From Microbacterium lemovicicum (GTDB taxonomy: Bacteria > Actinomycetota > Actinomycetes > Actinomycetales > Microbacteriaceae): a DNA stretch of 64,000 nt. The notes beneath the pieces are model-generated. The model had not been told where the DNA came from. It did not search any database and saw nothing but the letters and a program-made list of their open reading frames with translations. The stretch spans positions 3,038,001 to 3,102,000 of the forward strand of contig NZ_CP031423.1 in the NCBI RefSeq assembly GCF_003991875.1, written 5' to 3'. This document shows positions 8,517 to 17,214 of this stretch, piece after piece. Each line of letters starts with the position of its first letter. The first letter of the stretch is position 1. The position numbers and the translations under genes are program-made.

Positions 8517-9184
8517 GCCGCCTCCTCCTCGCGCTGGATGACGACGACGCCGGTCATCGCACTCTCGCCCTCACCGAAGTCGACCATCGAGTCGAACAGG
8601 CCCGCCAGCTCGCGGGCCATGTCCACCGCGTCACGATCGAGCAGCCACTGCACCTGCAGACCGTCCATGAAGGCGACCGTCGCGATGGCGGCGCGCGCCG
8701 GATCGACGTCGGCGCGGAGGCGACCCGCCTCGCGGAGCCGGGTGAAGGTCTCTCCGACGGAGCGGCGCACGTACGCGTAGCGGTTGACGAAGTAGGCGTG
8801 GGCCGGGTGCGCCGGCGCCGTCGCCTCGGCCGAGAGGGTGCAGTACAGCTCCACGACACCGGGGATCGACTGGTTGTAGAGGGCGAGGGAGATGAGTCCG
8901 CGGAGGCCGACGCGGCCGTCCTCGTGGTCGAAGTCCACCACCGCGCGGGAGCGCTCGTCGCGGTGATCGAGCACCGCCTGGAGGAGCACGCCCTTGTTGG
9001 CGAAGTGGTGCAGCAGGCCGGCCTCGCTCATCCCGACGCGCGTGGCGACCTCGCGGAGGGAGCCCGCGCGGTACCCCGACTCGGCGAACACCTCCAGCGC
9101 GGCATCCAGGATCGCGATGCGCTTCGCTGCGGTCTTGGCGTACGTCCCCCGGGTTCGCCCGACCGCGCCGATGGTGTCCGTCAT
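8513..9184 (-). CDS. TetR-family transcriptional regulator
   Basis: A 223-residue regulator with an N-terminal helix-turn-helix: AKRIAILDAALEVFAESG, then SLREVATRVGMSEAGLLHHFANKG, the standard TetR fold, followed by an all-helical ligand domain. AGGTGA upstream of the ATG at 9184 is a good ribosome binding site. It is the first gene of the operon with GH2 and aldO and diverges from the nine-gene ABC/glycosidase operon; a strong 11-base inverted repeat lies between. It therefore probably represses both directions until a sugar or glycoside effector binds. Confidence 0.88.
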   Translation of the reverse strand: MTDTIGAVGRTRGTYAKTAAKRIAILDAALEVFAESGYRAGSLREVATRVGMSEAGLLHHFANKGVLLQAVLDHRDERSRAVVDFDHEDGRVGLRGLISLALYNQSIPGVVELYCTLSAEATAPAHPAHAYFVNRYAYVRRSVGETFTRLREAGRLRADVDPARAAIATVAFMDGLQVQWLLDRDAVDMARELAGLFDSMVDFGEGESAMTGVVVIQREEEAA

Positions 9185-9246
9185 CGTGTCACCTCATCCC
9201 GCACCGCTGCCTCCGTCGGCAGCCCGCGTCGGGTCCTCGAGACAGT

Positions 9247-9252
9247 TCTATA
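9247..9252 (-). promoter_or_regulatory. Likely -10 box of the tetR-GH2-aldO operon
   Basis: Read on the minus strand this is TATAGA, a good -10 box, about 55 bases before the tetR ATG with a suitable leader. Seventeen bases upstream on that strand the -35 position falls in CCTAGC, the outer part of the TetR operator, so repressor binding would block the promoter. Confidence 0.45.
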
Positions 9253-9268
9253 ACGAAATGCGAGCGAT

Positions 9269-9297
9269 CGCTAGGTTTTTTGAACGAAAACCTAGCG
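9269..9297. promoter_or_regulatory. Perfect 11-base inverted repeat, likely TetR operator
   Basis: CGCTAGGTTTT at 9269-9279 and AAAACCTAGCG at 9287-9297 are perfect inverted arms with a 7-base spacer. The site lies in the 188-base gap between the divergent tetR and ABC-transporter genes. Size and symmetry fit a TetR dimer or pair of dimers and suggest control of both operons. Confidence 0.7.
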
Positions 9298-9372
9298 ACA
9301 GTTCGGATTTGCTGTTACGTTCTCCCGTCAGAGGCGATCCGTTGGGGTATCGCCCCGATGAAGGGACCAAGG

Positions 9373-10896
9373 ATGTTCCGTTGGAAGGCCACAGCAGCCG
9401 CCCTCGCGATCACCGCTCTCGCTCTCACCGGCTGTGCCGGCGGCGATTCCGGCAGCGGCGGCGGCGAGGGTTCGGGCGGCACGCTCACCCTCGGCGCGAT
9501 CACCGCACCGACCACCCTCGACCCGGCCGGCTCGGAGTGGGGCAACCGCTCCCCCTTCTACCAGGCCGTCTTCGACACGCTCCTGCTCGCGACGCCCGAG
9601 GGCACCATCGAGCCCTGGCTGGCGAGCGAGTACTCGTACAACGACGACAACACCGTGCTGACGCTCACGCTGCGCGATGACGTCACCTTCTCGGACGGCA
9701 CCAAGCTGACCGGCGCGGTCGTGGTGAAGAATCTCGAGCGCTTCAAGGCCGGCACCTCGCCCGACGCGAGCTACTTCGCGGGTGTGACGAGCTTCGAGGC
9801 TCCCGACGACACCACGGTGGTCATCACCATGGACGCCCCGAACCCGGCGATGCTGAACTACCTCACCCGCGACCCCGGGCTCGTCGGCGCCGAGGCGTCT
9901 CTCGACAGCCCCGACGTGGCCACGACCCCCGTCGGCTCCGGGCCCTACATCCTCGACACCGCCGCGACCGTGACGGGCACGAGCTACACCTACACGAAGA
10001 ACCCCGACTACTGGAACCCCGACGTGCAGCACTACGACAAGCTCGTCATCAACGTCCTCCAGGACCCGACGGCCGCGCTCAACGCCATCAAGGCCGGCGA
10101 GGCCAACGGCGTCCGTCTCTCGACCAACGACGGCATCGCCGAGGTCGAGGGCGCCGGATGGACCGTCGCGTCGAACGAGCTGGACTTCCAGGGGATGCTG
10201 CTGCTCGACCGCAACGGCACGCAGGCGCCCGCACTGGCCGACGTCCGCGTGCGCCAGGCGCTCAACTACGCCTTCGACCGCGAGGGTCTGCTCGCGGGCC
10301 TGCAGAACGGTCTCGGAACGGTCACCACTCAGGTCTTTCCGGCGACCTCCGACGCCTACGACCCCGAGCTCGACAGCTACTACACGTACGACCCCGAGAA
10401 GGCCAAGGAGCTGCTGGCCGAGGCCGGCTACGCCGACGGCTTCACGCTGTCGATGCCGTCGTCGCCGCTCCTGGGCACCAGCACCTACACGCTGATCTCC
10501 CAGCAGCTCGCCGACATCGGCATCACCGCCGAGTACACCGAGCCCGGTCAGAACTTCATCGCCGACCTGCTCGCACCGAAGTTCCCCGCCTCGTACTTCG
10601 CGCTGGAGCAGAACCCGGACTGGCAGCTGATCCAGTTCATGATCGCCCCGACCGCCATCTTCAACCCCTTCAAGTCCGAGGACCCGAAGGTGGACGAGTA
10701 CATCAAGGAGATCCAGTTCGGCGATGAGGCCACCCAGAAGTCGGTGGCCAAGGAGCTGAACACGTACATCGTCGAGCAGGCGTGGTTCGCGCCGTTCTAC
10801 CGCGTGCAGGGTTCCTTCGCGGTCGACGCGAACACGACCGTCGAGATGGTGCCGACGAACGCCTACCCGGCGATCTACGACATCCAGCCCAAGTAA
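9373..10896 (+). CDS. ABC transporter substrate-binding lipoprotein, family 5 (oligopeptide/oligosaccharide type)
   Basis: A 507-residue extracytoplasmic binding protein (SBP_bac_5). MFRWKATAAALAITALALTGC is a lipoprotein signal (L-T-G-C, Cys21), which fixes the start at 9373 (GAAGGGA ribosome site) rather than the upstream in-frame ATGs at 9280 and 9358; the first of these lies within the operator. Conserved family segments include LTLGAITAPTTLDPAG, YQAVFDTLL, VTFSDGT, and RQALNYAFDREGL. Family 5 proteins bind peptides but also plant cell-wall oligosaccharides; the downstream glycosidases argue for oligosaccharide here. First gene of the 9.4-24.6 kb operon. A strong hairpin after its stop separates it from the permease genes. 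Confidence 0.88.
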   Translation: MFRWKATAAALAITALALTGCAGGDSGSGGGEGSGGTLTLGAITAPTTLDPAGSEWGNRSPFYQAVFDTLLLATPEGTIEPWLASEYSYNDDNTVLTLTLRDDVTFSDGTKLTGAVVVKNLERFKAGTSPDASYFAGVTSFEAPDDTTVVITMDAPNPAMLNYLTRDPGLVGAEASLDSPDVATTPVGSGPYILDTAATVTGTSYTYTKNPDYWNPDVQHYDKLVINVLQDPTAALNAIKAGEANGVRLSTNDGIAEVEGAGWTVASNELDFQGMLLLDRNGTQAPALADVRVRQALNYAFDREGLLAGLQNGLGTVTTQVFPATSDAYDPELDSYYTYDPEKAKELLAEAGYADGFTLSMPSSPLLGTSTYTLISQQLADIGITAEYTEPGQNFIADLLAPKFPASYFALEQNPDWQLIQFMIAPTAIFNPFKSEDPKVDEYIKEIQFGDEATQKSVAKELNTYIVEQAWFAPFYRVQGSFAVDANTTVEMVPTNAYPAIYDIQPK

Positions 10897-10903
10897 TGCC
10901 CAC

Positions 10904-10936
10904 GTCCGGTCCGCCCGCACCGCGGGCGGACCGGAC
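10904..10936 (+). promoter_or_regulatory. Perfect 15-bp hairpin between binding protein and permease genes
   Basis: GTCCGGTCCGCCCGC (10904-10918) pairs perfectly with 10922-10936 around the loop ACC. No T-run follows, so it is not a simple terminator. In binding-protein operons such hairpins protect the upstream mRNA or cut read-through, keeping binding protein in excess over permease. The same layout recurs at 46159-46193 and 60064-60093. Confidence 0.7.
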
Positions 10937-10963
10937 ACCACCCTCTTCCCATCGGAGCGAAGA

Positions 10964-11905
10964 ATGCTCGTCTTCATCGCGCGCCGCCTGCTCTCGGGCG
11001 TCATCCTGCTGCTCGTCATCTCGATCGTGGCGTTCAGCCTCCTCTACCTCGACAGCGCCAACATCGCCCGCCGCATCCTCGGACAGAATGCGACCGCCGA
11101 GCTGGTGGCGCAGAAGACGTCGGAGCTCGGACTCGACCGCCCGCTGCTCGCGCAGTACGGCGACTGGATCACCTCGGCCCTCACCGGCGACTTCGGCCGC
11201 TCATGGTTCAACGGCCAGCTGGTCTCCGTCAGCCTCTCCGGCCGTCTCGCGGTGAGCCTCTCGCTCGTGATCGGCGCGACGCTGGTGTCGGCGATCATCG
11301 CCGTCGTGCTCGGCGTCCTCGCCGCCCGTCGCGGCGGCTGGGTCGACGCCCTCGTGCAGTTCATCTCCGTCGTCGGCTTCGCGATCCCCGGCTTCCTGAT
11401 CGCGCTCTACCTCGTGCTGATCTTCGCCATCAACCTGAAGCTGTTCAAGGCGACGGGCTACATCCCGATCACCACGAGCTTCACGGGCTGGCTCTCCTCC
11501 GTGACACTGCCGATCATCGCCCTCTCCATCGGCGCGATCGCCGCGGTGGCCCAGCAGATCCGCGGCTCGGTGTCCGACGCCCTCTCCCGGGACTACGTCC
11601 GCACGCTGCGCAGCCGCGGACTGTCCTCGGGCAGCGTCGTCTACAAGCACGTGCTGCGCAACGCCGGCGGCCCGGCCCTCGCCGTGCTCGCGGTGCAGTT
11701 CGTCGGCCTCCTCGGCGGCGCCGTCATCGTCGAATCGATCTTCGCCCTGCCGGGCATGGGCCAGCTGACCGTCTCGGCCACCACCCAGGGCGACATCCCC
11801 GTCGTCATGGGCGTCGTGGTGGCCTTCGCCGTGATCGTCATCGTGGTGAACCTCCTCATCGACCTCGCGCAGGCCGCGCTCAACCCGAAGGTGCGACTGT
11901 CATGA
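10964..11905 (+). CDS. ABC transporter permease, DppB/OppB type
   Basis: A 313-residue membrane protein. It has the N-terminal helix FIARRLLSGVILLLVISIVAFSLLYL (written M-L-V-F then this hydrophobic stretch), the external GLDRPLLAQYGDWITSALTGDFGRSW loop region of the DppB family, and the cytoplasmic EAA-type segment RSRGLSSGSVVYKHVLRNAGGP that contacts the ATPase. About six helices. It pairs with the DppC-like half of the next gene to form the membrane channel for the family 5 binding protein. Its stop overlaps the next ATG (ATGA at 11902), so the two are translationally coupled. Confidence 0.9.
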   Translation: MLVFIARRLLSGVILLLVISIVAFSLLYLDSANIARRILGQNATAELVAQKTSELGLDRPLLAQYGDWITSALTGDFGRSWFNGQLVSVSLSGRLAVSLSLVIGATLVSAIIAVVLGVLAARRGGWVDALVQFISVVGFAIPGFLIALYLVLIFAINLKLFKATGYIPITTSFTGWLSSVTLPIIALSIGAIAAVAQQIRGSVSDALSRDYVRTLRSRGLSSGSVVYKHVLRNAGGPALAVLAVQFVGLLGGAVIVESIFALPGMGQLTVSATTQGDIPVVMGVVVAFAVIVIVVNLLIDLAQAALNPKVRLS

Positions 11906-13785
11906 CCGCCGTCGACGTCCCGACCACCGTTCCCACGCCGCCCGTGCGCGTCTCGCTGATGCGACGCCTGGTGCGCCGGCCCATCGGCCTCGCCTCGCTC
12001 ATCGTGCTGGGCATCATCGCGCTGATCGCCGTCTTCGGCGGGATGATCGCGCCGTACGATCCGAACCTCGCGTCGCTGCAGCTGATCCTCAAGGGACCCA
12101 GCGCCGAGCACCTGCTGGGCACAGACACGGCCGGCCGCGACGTGCTGTCCCGGCTGCTCGCCGCCACGCAGGTGACGATCGCCGCAGCACTCGTGGCGCT
12201 CGTCACCGCCGCGATCATCGGCGTCACGGCCGGCCTCATCGCCGGCTACTACAAGGGCTGGTTCGACGCCGTCTCCTCCTGGGTGACGTCGCTGACGATG
12301 GCCCTTCCGGGAATCGTGGTGCTGCTGGCCGCGCGCGCCGTCCTCGGCCCCTCGGTGTGGCTGTCGATGGTCATCTTCGGCATCCTGCTCTCTCCGGCGT
12401 TCTTCCGCCTCGTCTACGCCGCCGTCACCGGCGTGCGCGGCGAGCTGTACGTCGACGCCGCCCGCGTGGCGGGCCTGTCCGACCTGCGCATCATCGGCCG
12501 CCACATCCTGTCCGTGGTGCGGGCGCCCATCATCATCCAGTCCGCGATCATCCTGGGCATCGCCATCGCGATCCAGTCGGGTTTGGAGTTCCTCGGCATC
12601 GGGGACGCCAGCGTCCCCACCTGGGGCGGCATGCTCAACGACGCCTTCCAGAAGATCTTCCAGGCGCCGCTGCTCATGGTGTGGCCGTCGCTCGCGATCG
12701 CGATCACCCTCATCGCGCTGATCCTGCTGGCCAACGCCATGCGCGACGTGCTGGAGCGCACCGCCACGGTCCGCCGCCGCCGTCGTCGCGCGGTGACCAC
12801 CGCCACGGGCTCGATCGCCGCGGTCACCACCTCGATGAGCCTCTCCGGCGGCGACCTCGACGCGCTGGCCGACTCGGCGGAGCTGCCCGTCATCACCGAC
12901 ACGATCGTGCACCCGGATGACGCGGCCACCGCGCCGGCCTCGCACGACGTGGTGCTCAGCATCCGTGATCTGCGGGTCGGCTACGAGCAGCAGTCCGGTC
13001 CCGACGTCGAGGTCGTCCACGGCGTCTCGATGGACATCCGCAAGGGCGAGATCCACGGGCTGATCGGCGAGTCGGGCTCCGGCAAGACGCAGACCGCCTT
13101 CGCTGTGCTCGGCCTGCTGCCGCGCGGCGGCCGCGTCACCGCCGGAACGATCGACTACGAGGGCACGCAGCTGGGCGACGCGTCGGAGCGGGCCTACGCC
13201 GGCATCCGCGGGCGCCGCATCGGCTACATCCCCCAGGAGCCGATGAGCAACCTCGACCCGTCGTTCAAGATCGGCTCGCAGCTGGTCGAGCCGCTGGTGA
13301 AGAACCTCGGACTGTCCAAGGCCGACGCCCGCAGACGCTCGCTCGAGCTGCTCGACCGGGTCGGCATCCCGAACCCGCAGCGCACCTTCGACGCCTACCC
13401 GTTCGAGGTCTCCGGTGGCATGGCGCAGCGCGTGCTGATCGCCGGCGCGGTCTCGACCGACCCCGACCTGATCATCGCCGACGAGCCCACCACCGCCCTC
13501 GACGTGACGGTGCAGGCCGAGGTGCTCGATCTCCTCCGCGACCTGCAGCGGGAGCGCCAGATGGCGATGCTGCTCGTCACGCACAACTTCGGCGTCGTGT
13601 CCGACCTCTGCGACCGCGTGACGGTCATGCAGCAGGGCCTCTTCGTGGAGCAGGGGCCGGTGCGCACCATCCTCGGCTCGCCCTCCCACCCGTACACGCA
13701 GTCGCTGCTGGACGCGATCCTCGACGAGGGTCCCGCCCGCGGTCCGCTGGCTCCGGCCGGCTCGTCCGAAGGAGTCCGCCCGTGA
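11902..13785 (+). CDS. Fused ABC permease (DppC type) and ATPase (DppD type)
   Basis: A 627-residue fusion. Residues about 1-290 are a DppC permease (RRPIGLASLIVLGIIALIA helix, HLLGTDTAGRDVLSRLL, and the EAA loop DAARVAGLSDLRIIGRHIL). A 50-60 residue linker starts with a poly-arginine run and contains an acidic, low-complexity stretch. From about residue 349 comes an Opp/Dpp ATPase: Walker [10 protein letters not shown]-loop YIPQEPMSNLDPSF, signature VSGGMAQR, Walker B LIIADEPTTALD, H-loop VTHNFG, and the C-terminal HPYTQSLL motif. Such permease/ATPase fusions are known in some actinobacterial dipeptide/nickel-type systems. It overlaps both neighbours by four bases. Confidence 0.9.
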   Translation: MTAVDVPTTVPTPPVRVSLMRRLVRRPIGLASLIVLGIIALIAVFGGMIAPYDPNLASLQLILKGPSAEHLLGTDTAGRDVLSRLLAATQVTIAAALVALVTAAIIGVTAGLIAGYYKGWFDAVSSWVTSLTMALPGIVVLLAARAVLGPSVWLSMVIFGILLSPAFFRLVYAAVTGVRGELYVDAARVAGLSDLRIIGRHILSVVRAPIIIQSAIILGIAIAIQSGLEFLGIGDASVPTWGGMLNDAFQKIFQAPLLMVWPSLAIAITLIALILLANAMRDVLERTATVRRRRRRAVTTATGSIAAVTTSMSLSGGDLDALADSAELPVITDTIVHPDDAATAPASHDVVLSIRDLRVGYEQQSGPDVEVVHGVSMDIRKGEIHGLIGESGSGKTQTAFAVLGLLPRGGRVTAGTIDYEGTQLGDASERAYAGIRGRRIGYIPQEPMSNLDPSFKIGSQLVEPLVKNLGLSKADARRRSLELLDRVGIPNPQRTFDAYPFEVSGGMAQRVLIAGAVSTDPDLIIADEPTTALDVTVQAEVLDLLRDLQRERQMAMLLVTHNFGVVSDLCDRVTVMQQGLFVEQGPVRTILGSPSHPYTQSLLDAILDEGPARGPLAPAGSSEGVRP

Positions 13786-14642
13786 ACCCGCTGCTCGACA
13801 TCACCGACCTCGAGGTCGCCTACCCCGGCAAGGGCTTCCGCGCCAAGCCGTTCCAGGCGCTGAAGGGCGTCTCGCTCGACATCCGCCCCGGCGAGACCGT
13901 GGGCCTGGTGGGCGAGTCGGGATCGGGCAAGACCACGCTCGGCCGGGCTGTCCTCGGCCTCGCACCGGTCACCGGCGGCTCGATCCGCTACGGCGGACGT
14001 GAGATCGGCCACCTCTCCCGCCGGGAGCGGCGCACGCTGAGCTCGGAGATCCAGGTCGTGTTCCAGGACCCGTACTCCTCACTCAACCCCTCGCTCACGA
14101 TCGAGCAGATCCTCGCCGAGCCGCTGACCGCCCGCGGCACCGCCGCCAAGACCGCCTCGGCGCGCGTGCGCGACCTCCTCGACCGGGTGGGCCTTCCCGC
14201 GGATGCCGCGCGACGGCTGCCGCGCGAGTTCTCCGGCGGGCAGCGACAGCGCGTCGCCATCGCCCGGGCGCTCGCCCTCGACCCGAAGCTCATCGTCTGC
14301 GACGAGCCGGTCTCGGCGCTCGACCTGTCGACCCAGGCCCGGGTGCTCGACCTCTTCATCGAGATCCAGGAGCGCACCGGCGTCGCCTACCTCTTCATCT
14401 CGCACGACCTCGCCGTCGTCCGGCACATCAGCCACCGCGTCGCGGTGATGTACCGCGGCGAGCTCGTGGAGACCGGCGACGGAGACCAGGTGACGGCCCG
14501 CCCCGAGCACCCCTACACCCAGCGGCTGTTCCTGGCCGCCCCCGTGCCCGACCCCGACGACCAGGCTGAACGGCGCGCCGCGCGCCGGGCGCTGCTGGCC
14601 GCCCAGGCCGACGGCGCCGCGACGTCCGTCGACGCCGCCTGA
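13782..14642 (+). CDS. ABC transporter ATP-binding protein, DppF/OppF type
   Basis: A 286-residue ATPase starting at GTG 13782, overlapping the fusion gene by four bases. Walker [19 protein letters not shown]-loop [14 protein letters not shown], signature [15 protein letters not shown], Walker [13 protein letters not shown] and H-loop FISHDLAVV are all intact, and the HPYTQRLF tail is the oligopeptide-family motif. It provides the second nucleotide-binding site of the transporter beside the ATPase half of the fusion protein, completing the complex with 9373-13785. It would power import from the cytoplasmic face. Confidence 0.92.
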   Translation: MNPLLDITDLEVAYPGKGFRAKPFQALKGVSLDIRPGETVGLVGESGSGKTTLGRAVLGLAPVTGGSIRYGGREIGHLSRRERRTLSSEIQVVFQDPYSSLNPSLTIEQILAEPLTARGTAAKTASARVRDLLDRVGLPADAARRLPREFSGGQRQRVAIARALALDPKLIVCDEPVSALDLSTQARVLDLFIEIQERTGVAYLFISHDLAVVRHISHRVAVMYRGELVETGDGDQVTARPEHPYTQRLFLAAPVPDPDDQAERRAARRALLAAQADGAATSVDAA

Positions 14643-14656
14643 TCCCCTCGCTTCAC

Positions 14657-14675
14657 GGTGCGCCCCCGGCGCACC
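14657..14675 (+). promoter_or_regulatory. Small hairpin between the transporter and glycosidase genes
   Basis: GGTGCGC (14657-14663) pairs with GCGCACC (14669-14675) around a 5-base loop, in the 61-base gap after the last transporter gene. No T-run follows, so it may trim read-through or stabilise mRNA rather than end transcription. Confidence 0.4.
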
Positions 14676-14703
14676 GACGCTCATCGTCCCCGGAAGGACC
14701 ACC

Positions 14704-17136
14704 GTGACCACCGAATCGACCGTCGCCACGAGCGACGCGACGTCTCATCTCCTCCCCCTCCTCGCCCAGCTGACCCTCGCGCAGAAGGCCGCCTTCGTGC
14801 AGGGCGCAGACTTCTGGGCGACCGTGCCGCTCCCCGAGATCGGCGTGCGGTCGATGACCCTGTCCGACGGCCCGGCCGGCGTGCGCGGCCCCCGGTGGGA
14901 CGAGCGCGAGCCGTCGCTGAACCTGCCGTCGGGGTCTGCCCTCGCGGCGTCGTGGGACATCGACCTCGCCTACCGCTACGGTGCTGCCGCGGCATCCGAA
15001 GCCCGTCGCAAGGGCGTGGACGTCGTGCTCGGACCCACCATCAACCTGCACCGCTCGCCGCTCGGCGGCCGGCACTTCGAGTGCTTCAGCGAAGACCCCG
15101 AGCTGACGGCCGAGCTCGGCGCCGCCTACGTGCGCGGCCTGCAGGACAACGGCGTCGCCGCGACGCCGAAGCACTACGTCGCGAACGACTCCGAGACCGA
15201 CCGTTTCACCGTCGACGTCCGGGTCGACGAGCGCGCCCTGCGCGAGCTCTACCTGGCGCCGTTCGAGCGCGCCGTGGAGGCCGGCACCTGGTCGGTGATG
15301 AGCGCGTACAACTCGGTCGACGGCGTCACCATGACCGAGAACGACCTGCTCGAGACGCCCCTGAACTCCGAGTGGGGCTTCGACGGCGTCGTCGTCAGCG
15401 ACTGGACCGCGGTGCGCTCCCTCGACGCGGTCGCCGCGTCGCAGGACCTCGCCATGCCCGGGCCGGCGCCCGCGTGGGCCGACCTCGTCGCCGCGGTGGA
15501 GGACGGACGGGTCTCCGAGGCGGACCTCGACCGCAAGGTGCTCCGGATGCTGCTCCTCGCCGAGCGCGTCGGCGCGCTCGAGGGCGCGCCCGGCATCGAG
15601 CCCGCCCCCGTCGACGGCGTCGCCTTCACCCGCGAGGCCGCCGTCGAGGGCACCGTGCTGCTCACCAACGACGGCACCCTCCCGCTGGATGCGGCGGCTC
15701 TGCGCTCCGTCGCGGTGATCGGCCACAACGCACTCGAGGCCCGCACACAGGGCGGCGGCAGCGCGACGGTGCTGCCCGAGCACGTCGTGTCGCCCCTGGA
15801 GGGGCTGCGCACCGCGCTGCCCGATGCCGCCGTCTCGTACGAGATCGGCGCCGTCGTGCAGGAGGGCGTCGCGGAGCTGCCCCTCGAGCAGCTGCAGAAC
15901 ACCGTGACCGGCGAGCCCGGACTGCGGGTCTCGTTCTTCGACGCGGACGGGTTGGAGCTCTTCACGGAAGACCGCCGCTCCACGGCGCTGGTGTGGTTCG
16001 GCGGCGATGCCCCGATCGCGGCGAGCTCCTCCGTGGTGCTCGAGACGGTCTACACGCCCGCCGAGACCGGCGAGATCCAGCTCGGCTTCGCCGGCGCCAA
16101 CCCCGGTCGGGTGTCCATCGATGGTGTCGAGGTGCTCGCCGAGACCCCGCTGATCGAGGGCACCGACCTGGGCGCCGCCTTCCTCAATCCGCCGTCGTCG
16201 ACCGCCGCCGTGCGGGCCGAGGCCGGCCGGCCGCTGCGCCTCCGCGCAGAGTTCGCCCTTTCCTCGGGCGGGCCCCTGGCCGGGGCGCTCAGCGTCACGC
16301 TCGGCATCGCCCCGGAGACGACCGACCCCGACGAGCTGATCGCGCGCGCGGCGGCGGCCGCGGCATCCGCCGACGTCGCCGTTGTCGTCGTCGGCACGAA
16401 CTCGAAGGTCGAGTCCGAGGGCTACGACCGCGTCGACCTCGACCTCCCCGGCCGCCAGGACGACCTCGTGCGCGCCGTCGCCGCCACCGGAACCCCGACG
16501 ATCGTCGTGGTCAACGCGGGCTCGCCCGTGGTGCTGCCGTGGGCCGGCGAGGTCGCCGCCGTCGTGCAGGGCTACTTCGGCGGCCAGGAGTTCGGCTCCG
16601 CCGTCGCGGCGGTGCTGACCGGCGCCGCCGAGCCCGGCGGACGCCTGCCCACGACCTGGCCCGCCGCGCTCGCGGACGTGCCCGTCACCGACGTCGCACC
16701 GCAGGACGGCGTGCTGGCGTACACCGAGGGCATCCACATCGGCTACCGCGCCTGGCTGCGCGCCGACGCCGCCCCCGCCTTCCCGTTCGGCCACGGCCTC
16801 GGCTACACGACGTGGTCGTGGGGAGCCGTGCAGCGCGACGGCGATGCGCTCGACGTGACGCTCGCCAACACCGGCGCGCGCGCCGGCAAGCAGGTCGTGC
16901 AGGTCTACGCCGAGCGGGCGGACTCGACGGTCGAGCGGCCGGTCCGCTGGCTGGTCGGCTTCGCGACCGTCCGGGCGGAGGCGGGCCAGACCGTCACCGC
17001 GACGATCCCGCTGCCCGCGCGGCGGTTCGCGCACTGGAGCGACGGCTGGCAGGTCGAGGGCGGCGCCTTCACCCTGCGCGCCGGAGCCTCCGTGGCCGAT
17101 CTTCCGCTCACGATGGAGTGGAGCATCGGCGACTGA
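14704..17136 (+). CDS. Glycoside hydrolase family 3 (beta-glucosidase/xylosidase type) with inserted PA14-like domain
   Basis: An 810-residue GH3 enzyme, GTG start at 14704 with GGAAGGA upstream. Order: N-terminal barrel (LSDGPAGVRG, GPTINLHRSPLGGRHFE, ATPKHYVANDSE), nucleophile Asp233 in VVVSDWTA, then the alpha/beta sandwich, into which a PA14-like beta domain appears inserted (about residues 400-540), and a fibronectin-III-like C-terminus. No signal peptide, so it cleaves imported oligosaccharides in the cytoplasm with retention. GH3 includes glucosidases, xylosidases and arabinofuranosidases; the PA14 insertion often limits action to short chains. The specific sugar is not decided by the sequence I can read. 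Confidence 0.88.
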   Translation: MTTESTVATSDATSHLLPLLAQLTLAQKAAFVQGADFWATVPLPEIGVRSMTLSDGPAGVRGPRWDEREPSLNLPSGSALAASWDIDLAYRYGAAAASEARRKGVDVVLGPTINLHRSPLGGRHFECFSEDPELTAELGAAYVRGLQDNGVAATPKHYVANDSETDRFTVDVRVDERALRELYLAPFERAVEAGTWSVMSAYNSVDGVTMTENDLLETPLNSEWGFDGVVVSDWTAVRSLDAVAASQDLAMPGPAPAWADLVAAVEDGRVSEADLDRKVLRMLLLAERVGALEGAPGIEPAPVDGVAFTREAAVEGTVLLTNDGTLPLDAAALRSVAVIGHNALEARTQGGGSATVLPEHVVSPLEGLRTALPDAAVSYEIGAVVQEGVAELPLEQLQNTVTGEPGLRVSFFDADGLELFTEDRRSTALVWFGGDAPIAASSSVVLETVYTPAETGEIQLGFAGANPGRVSIDGVEVLAETPLIEGTDLGAAFLNPPSSTAAVRAEAGRPLRLRAEFALSSGGPLAGALSVTLGIAPETTDPDELIARAAAAAASADVAVVVVGTNSKVESEGYDRVDLDLPGRQDDLVRAVAATGTPTIVVVNAGSPVVLPWAGEVAAVVQGYFGGQEFGSAVAAVLTGAAEPGGRLPTTWPAALADVPVTDVAPQDGVLAYTEGIHIGYRAWLRADAAPAFPFGHGLGYTTWSWGAVQRDGDALDVTLANTGARAGKQVVQVYAERADSTVERPVRWLVGFATVRAEAGQTVTATIPLPARRFAHWSDGWQVEGGAFTLRAGASVADLPLTMEWSIGD

Positions 17137-17142
17137 TGACCG

Positions 17143-17174
<32 letters not shown>

Positions 17175-17214
17175 TGCTGAGCGCACCACCCCTCGATCCC
17201 CCGGAAGGTCCCCC

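Noticed and set aside
5823..8780. Plus-strand open frame of about 985 codons opposite aldO, GH2 and tetR
   Set aside because: Runs through three recognisable minus-strand genes and their junctions; composition is that of a shadow frame.
9280..9372. Earlier in-frame starts (9280, 9358) for the family 5 binding protein
   Set aside because: The extension from 9280 would begin inside the TetR operator and put about 30 residues before the lipoprotein signal; 9373 has a better ribosome site and a normal signal.
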